From assembly GCA_017883495.1 (NCBI GenBank), contig JADGNL010000021.1, positions 1 to 5,530 of the forward strand: DNA of 5,530 bases, written 5' to 3'. Below the pieces are notes generated by a model. It worked only from the letters and a program-made list of their open reading frames with translations, ran no database searches and was not told the origin of the DNA. Positions 4,115 to 5,530 of the stretch are shown here, one piece after another. Origin of the DNA: Methanomicrobiales archaeon (lineage in GTDB: Archaea; Halobacteriota; Methanomicrobia; Methanomicrobiales; Methanospirillaceae). The translations under genes and the position numbers were made by a program. Numbering within the stretch: position 1 is the first letter of the stretch; the number at the start of each line of letters is the position of its first letter.

Positions 4115-5530
4115 ATGGCGTTCGGGTTCGAGCAGCAGCACAAGGACATCGCCGGTCGCGTGGGACGGCTCAGGGTCGGGGGGAAAATCGTCAGGACCCC
4201 GGCCCTGCTCCCGGTGGTCAATCCCCACCTCCAGATCGTCACGCCAGCCGAGATGCACGCGATGGGCGTCGAGGCCCTGATCACGAACGCCTACATCTTC
4301 TATCGGAGCGACCGGTTTCACGATGCCGCGCTCGAGCGCGGGCTCCACGCGGTCCTCGACTTTCCCGGCGTGATCATGACCGACTCCGGGTCGTTCCAGC
4401 TCTCGGTCTACGGCGACGTCGAAGTCGGCAACCGCGAGACCCTCGCGTTCCAGCAGCAAATCGGCTCGGAGATCGTCGTCCCGCTCGACCTCCCGACACC
4501 GCCGGCCGCCGACCGCGCCACGGCCGAGGCCGAGCTCGCGACCACGCTCGCCCGGATTGACGAGGCCAGGGGGATCGTCGGCGACGCCGCGCTCCTCGCG
4601 GCCCCGGTCCAGGGCGGACTCTTCGAGGATCTCCGCGAGAAGGCTGGCCGGGCCGTGAGCGACGGCGGGGCCGTGATCGCCCCGATCGGCGCCGTGGTGC
4701 CGCTCATGGAGAACTACCGCTACCGCGACCTCGTGCGGGTCGTGCTCGCGGCCAAGCGCGGTCTGTCGCCCGGCGCCTGCGTCCACCTCTTCGGTGCCGG
4801 CCACCCGGCCATGCTCGCGCTCGCCGTCGCGATGGGCTGCGATCTCTTCGACTCGGCCGCGTACGCGCTCTACGCGAAGGAGGGCCGGTACCTGACCGTT
4901 CACGGCACCCTCGCGCTCGCCGAGCTCGGCGAGCTCCCCTGCTCCTGCGCGGTCTGCCGCGCGCACTCGGCCGACGAGCTCCGCGTCTCGCCCGAGCGGG
5001 AACGGCTCCTAGCGCTCCACAACCTCGCCGTGACCCTCGGCGAGATGGCGCGGATCCGGCAGGCGATCCTGGACGGGACCCTCTGGGAACTCGTGGACGA
5101 GCGCTGCCGGTCCCACCCCCGGCTCCTCGACGGCTACCGCGAGCTCCTGAGAGCGTCGCCCGCGCTCGAGGTCTTCGACCGTTCGACCAAGCGGCGATTC
5201 TTCTACCGCGGCGACGAGTCCTGCAGCCGCACCGAGGTCGTGCGGTATCACCGCGACCTCGCCCGGTTCTCGCTCTCGGGCCGTGTCCTGGTCTCGTTCG
5301 AGAACCGGCCCGAGCCCGGGTACGATCACTGCCTCGGCTTCCGCCCGCCCTTCGGCCCGTATCCCCCGGCGCTCGCCGAGACCTTCCCGATCGGGCAGTG
5401 CGAGATCCCGTTCTGGGACGAGGCGATGGTCGGGGCCGGGTGCGATGGGCTCGCCGCACTCTTCGAAGCGAACCCCGACGCGATGTTCACGGTCCGCTGC
5501 GAGGAGCAGTGGGCCCCGCTCGTCGCGTCC
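4115..5530 (+). CDS. tgtA: Archaeosine tRNA-guanine transglycosylase (3' end outside window)
   Basis: The frame is open for 472 codons to the last base. TgtA replaces guanine-15 in the D-loop of archaeal tRNA with preQ0, which is then converted to archaeosine (G+), stabilising the tRNA core. Motifs match the archaeal TGT family: LPVVNPHLQ near the N-terminus, MTDSGSFQ with D90 (equivalent to the conserved Asp of the base pocket), VQGG (165-168), IGAVVPLMENYRYRDL, LFGAGHP, and LFDSAAYALYAKEGRYLT with D246 as the catalytic nucleophile. A zinc site follows: C276-x-C278-x2-C281 and H302, the same Cys/His pattern as in Pyrococcus TgtA. After about residue 350 comes the archaea-specific C-terminal region, including PFGPYPPALAETFPIGQCEIP (412-432). 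Whether a PUA domain follows, or the protein ends soon as in short TgtA forms, cannot be seen. The paralogue ArcS/TgtA2 lacks the full catalytic set, so it is less likely. The start is supported by the AGGAG site. Confidence 0.97.
   Translation, partial: MAFGFEQQHKDIAGRVGRLRVGGKIVRTPALLPVVNPHLQIVTPAEMHAMGVEALITNAYIFYRSDRFHDAALERGLHAVLDFPGVIMTDSGSFQLSVYGDVEVGNRETLAFQQQIGSEIVVPLDLPTPPAADRATAEAELATTLARIDEARGIVGDAALLAAPVQGGLFEDLREKAGRAVSDGGAVIAPIGAVVPLMENYRYRDLVRVVLAAKRGLSPGACVHLFGAGHPAMLALAVAMGCDLFDSAAYALYAKEGRYLTVHGTLALAELGELPCSCAVCRAHSADELRVSPERERLLALHNLAVTLGEMARIRQAILDGTLWELVDERCRSHPRLLDGYRELLRASPALEVFDRSTKRRFFYRGDESCSRTEVVRYHRDLARFSLSGRVLVSFENRPEPGYDHCLGFRPPFGPYPPALAETFPIGQCEIPFWDEAMVGAGCDGLAALFEANPDAMFTVRCEEQWAPLVAS

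Noticed and set aside
3367..4284. 305-codon antisense ORF spanning three sense genes
   Set aside because: It crosses the ends of the oxidoreductase, AMMECR1 and tgtA genes, all with strong family motifs; long antisense frames are expected at this GC content.
4073..4966. 297-codon antisense ORF opposite tgtA
   Set aside because: Its Glu/Arg/Gly/Val-rich low-complexity product is typical of a shadow of GC-rich codons, and tgtA has its full catalytic and zinc residues on the sense strand.
4704..5459. 251-codon antisense ORF, extremely Arg/Gly-rich
   Set aside because: Composition is an artefact of reading GC-rich DNA out of frame; no fold or motif.

Overview
The window looks like a piece of a high-GC euryarchaeal chromosome, most likely a methanogen of the order Methanomicrobiales (Methanoculleus/Methanofollis type). 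The evidence is a PGF-CTERM surface-anchoring tail, a secreted beta-helix/CBM6 protein with Thr/Pro linkers and an archaeal dockerin-like tail, an archaeosine tRNA-guanine transglycosylase (archaea only), an archaeal TATA box, and little use of Shine-Dalgarno sites. The genus is inference; the archaeal assignment is firm. All genes are on the + strand.

Layout. (1) 3-107: the last 34 codons of an exported protein whose body lies upstream, ending in a PGF-CTERM archaeosortase signal. (2) 108-549: 442 bp of clearly lower GC with no convincing gene, holding a probable oligo-T terminator at its start and the promoter of the next gene near its end. (3) 550-2811: a 753-residue secreted protein with signal peptide, right-handed beta-helix built of 23-residue rungs, Thr/Pro linker, CBM6-like carbohydrate-binding module, second Thr/Pro linker and dockerin-like Ca-binding pair. 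(4) 2865-3515: a flavodoxin-fold NAD(P)H:quinone oxidoreductase of the NQO1/KefF/MdaB family behind a consensus TATA box. (5) 3550-4107: an AMMECR1-domain protein. (6) 4115 to the window edge: tgtA, open to the last base (472 codons seen), 7 bp after the AMMECR1 gene with an AGGAG overlapping the upstream stop codon.

Functionally there are two blocks. The left block is cell-surface biology: two neighbouring exported proteins with different C-terminal solutions, one archaeosortase-processed and membrane-anchored, the other ending in a dockerin-like module with no membrane segment. The right block is cytoplasmic housekeeping: a redox flavoprotein, then a probable AMMECR1-tgtA transcription unit, the latter installing preQ0 at position 15 of tRNA as the first tRNA-level step to archaeosine. 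I see no CRISPR array, mobile element, tRNA/rRNA gene or defence system. The most unusual points are the modular secreted protein with its nearly perfect 69-bp-period repeat and the AMMECR1-tgtA coupling. I do not find strong evidence for an undescribed multi-gene system.
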